A DNA stretch of 36,210 nucleotides, taken from NCBI GenBank assembly GCA_015493475.1, contig WGDC01000072.1:1-36210 (forward strand). Direction: 5' to 3'. The DNA is from Deltaproteobacteria bacterium (GTDB taxonomy: Bacteria; Desulfobacterota; Dissulfuribacteria; Dissulfuribacterales; QOAL01). Numbering within the stretch: the stretch's first letter is position 1; each line of letters opens with the position of its first letter. The notes beneath the pieces were generated by a model. That model was given only the letters and a program-made list of their open reading frames with translations. It was not told the origin of the DNA and made no database searches. This document shows positions 34,926 to 36,210 of the stretch, piece by piece. Position numbers and translations under genes: made by a program.

Positions 34926-35291
34926 TCAATCCCATTCGACAGCGCCTTTCTTTATAGCATAGAGCAATCCAAGAAGCAGCACTAAGACAAAGATGAAAAC
35001 CTCGAAAAAAATTCCCCACCCTAATGCTGCAAACGCCCTGTATTTTACGGCCAATGGATAGATAAGGATGGTTTCAAGATCGAAAACCAGGAACAGCACG
35101 GCCACGAGGTAATACTTTACGGAATAGCGCTTGTGCCCCGGATCAAGTAAAGGCACCCCACATTCAAAGGTAGTGGCTTTCTCCGGGCTGGGTCTGTATG
35201 GCCCAAGGAACGCCGACGCTCCGAGCATCATTAGAATCACCAGCAGGGACATCCCTAAATACATGACGATGGTTTCAAAACCGCTCATCAT
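34926..35291 (-). CDS. nuoA: NADH-quinone oxidoreductase subunit A
   Basis: This 121-residue subunit has three membrane helices and is the first gene of the eleven-gene operon. It has [13 protein letters not shown], the key cysteine-containing loop involved in the active/deactive transition, then [25 protein letters not shown], and a third helix. The tandem ATG codons at 35291 are preceded by AGGAGG at seven bases; either could serve. The preceding 482-base non-coding stretch should hold the operon promoter. Confidence 0.96.
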   Translation of the reverse strand: MMSGFETIVMYLGMSLLVILMMLGASAFLGPYRPSPEKATTFECGVPLLDPGHKRYSVKYYLVAVLFLVFDLETILIYPLAVKYRAFAALGWGIFFEVFIFVLVLLLGLLYAIKKGAVEWD

Positions 35292-35468
35292 GCCAAGCCT
35301 CCTCTCTCAGCCTACGGGCTAAAATGAATGATGATTCAATAAATTAACATAAGCTCAATGGCTAATCAACCTGGGAAAATTTTTTATACATTCAACAAAT
35401 GTGAAAGAAAAAATTACGACTTTTATCTCTTATGATATAAAATGGCCCCCAATAAACGGCACAACAAG

Positions 35469-35745
35469 CTATTCCGCAAACCAAAGAAAGGCGCTTTTGA
35501 TTTCTGCATGGGCCAAACGAAATGTTTCTTGAAAGGAGGCTGGGAGGAAAAGGCCCATTTCTATGAATTTAACTATATTTTTCCCTGGTAACATTGAGGG
35601 CAATTTGCCCCCTTCTATGTCATCAAGAAGCTTGTCTGCTGCTTGGGCAATTATTCTTGCTTGGCAAGGCTGTCTCCAACAAAAATAAACCCCTGCCGGG
35701 CATAATCATGCACGCAGAGGTCTACTAACTCGAAAAAACATCGTG
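35469..35745 (-). pseudogene. Frameshifted, start-less remnant of an unidentified gene
   Basis: Two minus-strand frames look protein-like and join at about 35650. The upstream frame reads FFELVDLCVHDYARQGF then IFVGDSLAKQE, and stops with TAA at 35651-35653. The other frame continues as ARIIAQAADKLLDDIEGGK and on to FRLAHAEIKSAFLWFAE, ending with TAG at 35469-35471. Neither frame has an ATG before the conserved-looking part. I do not recognise the family. A one-base change at the junction would make a single ~90-residue reading. Evidence is the amino-acid composition only, so chance is possible. Confidence 0.4.
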
Positions 35746-35760
35746 GGGACCATTCCCCGT
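35733..35760 (-). terminator. Possible weak terminator after tRNA-Ala
   Basis: On the minus strand GGGGA-ATGG-TCCCC forms a short stem, followed six bases later by TTTTTT. It lies just downstream of the tRNA 3' end. Confidence 0.3.
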
Positions 35761-35773
35761 TCCTTTTTGGGCT

Positions 35774-35849
35774 TGGTGGAGCTGAGCGGGATCGAACCGC
35801 TGACCTCGTGAATGCCATTCACGCGCTCTCCCAACTGAGCTACAGCCCC
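35774..35849 (-). tRNA. tRNA-Ala (anticodon GGC)
   Basis: The minus strand folds into a full cloverleaf of 76 bases with an encoded CCA end. The acceptor arm GGGGCTG pairs with CAGCTCC with one G-T. The D arm contains GCTCAGTTGGGAGAGC, the anticodon stem CGTGA/TCACG encloses loop ATGGCAT, and the T arm GCGGTTCGATCCCGC is perfect. The anticodon is GGC, reading GCC/GCT alanine codons. The gene lies between a gene remnant and an insertion sequence. Confidence 0.97.
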
Positions 35850-35985
35850 AAAAAGCGGTACTTTTTTACCACAAACATGCCATACAGTCAACTACCAAGA
35901 CACGGTATGTTACGAGCAAATAAACTGTCCTCCATATTAACACATAGACTGTCCGGTTTTATATGGGAGTTGAGGAGGTATCCAT

Positions 35986-36210
35986 ATGGGCCGGGCACGA
36001 TATTTGGAGGAGGTCAAGAAGATGAGATTTGAGGAAGCCTATGGAGGGTGGGTAAAGAAGGAGCTTACTCAGGAACAGGCTGCGATGCTTCTTGGAGTAA
36101 GTGACAGGACATTTCGCAGATACATGAAGCGTTATGAAGAGGAGGGATTAGAGGGGCTGTTGGACAAACGTTTAAACAGTCCCTCTCACAGGAAGGCACC
36201 GGTAGATGAG
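35986..36210 (+). CDS. ISNCY-like transposase, 5' part (cut by window edge)
   Basis: The first 75 codons of a transposase are present and run off the window without a stop. The reading has a helix-turn-helix of the kind found at the start of ISNCY-type transposases: LTQEQAAMLLGVSDRTFRRYMKRYEEEGLEGLLDKR, then SHRKAPVDE. GAGGAGG lies seven bases before the ATG at 35986. Further DDE residues would be beyond the edge, so activity cannot be judged. Upstream, the word ACTGTCC occurs at 35924-35930 and 35948-35954 and may be part of the left end of the element, but I could not define inverted repeats without the other end. Confidence 0.75.
   Translation, partial: MGRARYLEEVKKMRFEEAYGGWVKKELTQEQAAMLLGVSDRTFRRYMKRYEEEGLEGLLDKRLNSPSHRKAPVDE

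Larger units (their letters stand above)
35292..35773. other. Intergenic region before nuoA with a gene remnant
   Basis: This 482-base stretch separates nuoA from the tRNA. The part next to nuoA (35292-35460) is AT-rich and is the likely place for the nuo promoter; I could not pick a confident -35/-10 pair. The rest holds a frameshifted coding remnant on the minus strand (listed separately). Confidence 0.6.

Noticed and set aside
35706-35891. 61-codon minus-strand frame across the tRNA
   Set aside because: The frame is a translation of the tRNA-Ala gene itself.

Overview
The window reads like a Thermodesulfobacteriota (Desulfobacterota / former delta-proteobacterial) chromosome. This is an inference from gene content. 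It has a C5-pathway hemL, an eleven-subunit NADH-dehydrogenase-like complex without nuoEFG, a split F-type ATP synthase locus, and a Myxococcus-like MglA GTPase with a roadblock partner. No rRNA, CRISPR array or prophage was seen. One tRNA and one partial insertion sequence lie at the right edge.

Layout. Positions 217-3869 (+): a HerA/DUF87-type ATPase and an MFS transporter. Positions 3837-11944 (-): a tightly packed signalling operon, read from right to left as HDOD protein, three consecutive REC + CheB-like proteins, a CheY-like receiver, a large CheA kinase, and an integral-membrane methyltransferase-like protein. Positions 12129-17121 (+), divergent from it: roadblock protein, MglA-type GTPase, an acidic protein ending in a CheW-like domain, and a TPR-MshEN-PilB/GspE-type ATPase. 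The 184-base region between the two units carries one sigma28 (FliA)-like promoter candidate facing each way. Positions 17150-18286 (-): an unrecognised membrane protein. Positions 18356-19654 (+): hemL. Positions 19655-20202: a 548-base gap with two diverged copies of a ~93-bp repeat. Positions 20203-22101 (+): atpB, atpE, a strong terminator, then atpZ-like and atpI-like genes. Positions 22165-24465 (-): a short UvrA paralogue. Positions 24783-35291 (-): nuoABCDHIJKLMN, with a terminator at 24681-24713. Positions 35469-36210: a frameshifted gene remnant, tRNA-Ala(GGC), and the 5' end of a transposase gene.

The most interesting part is 4464-17121. It looks like a chemosensory/polarity module for a type IV pilus-like or secretion-type motor. 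All three CheB-family proteins have lost the methylesterase catalytic triad by eye alignment. CheA has three Hpt-like repeats of which only the first keeps its histidine; the other two have Glu at that position. No CheR, free-standing CheW or chemoreceptor gene is present. Instead there are an MglA/MglB-like switch, a CheW-like adaptor and a PilB-like ATPase. I infer a phospho-signalling pathway without adaptation chemistry, feeding a GTPase/ATPase motor. The assignment of family members is well supported, but the integrated system is a hypothesis.

The second half of the window is energy metabolism: a proton-pumping complex I core lacking the NADH-oxidising module, which probably takes electrons from ferredoxin or another donor, and the membrane part of ATP synthase.
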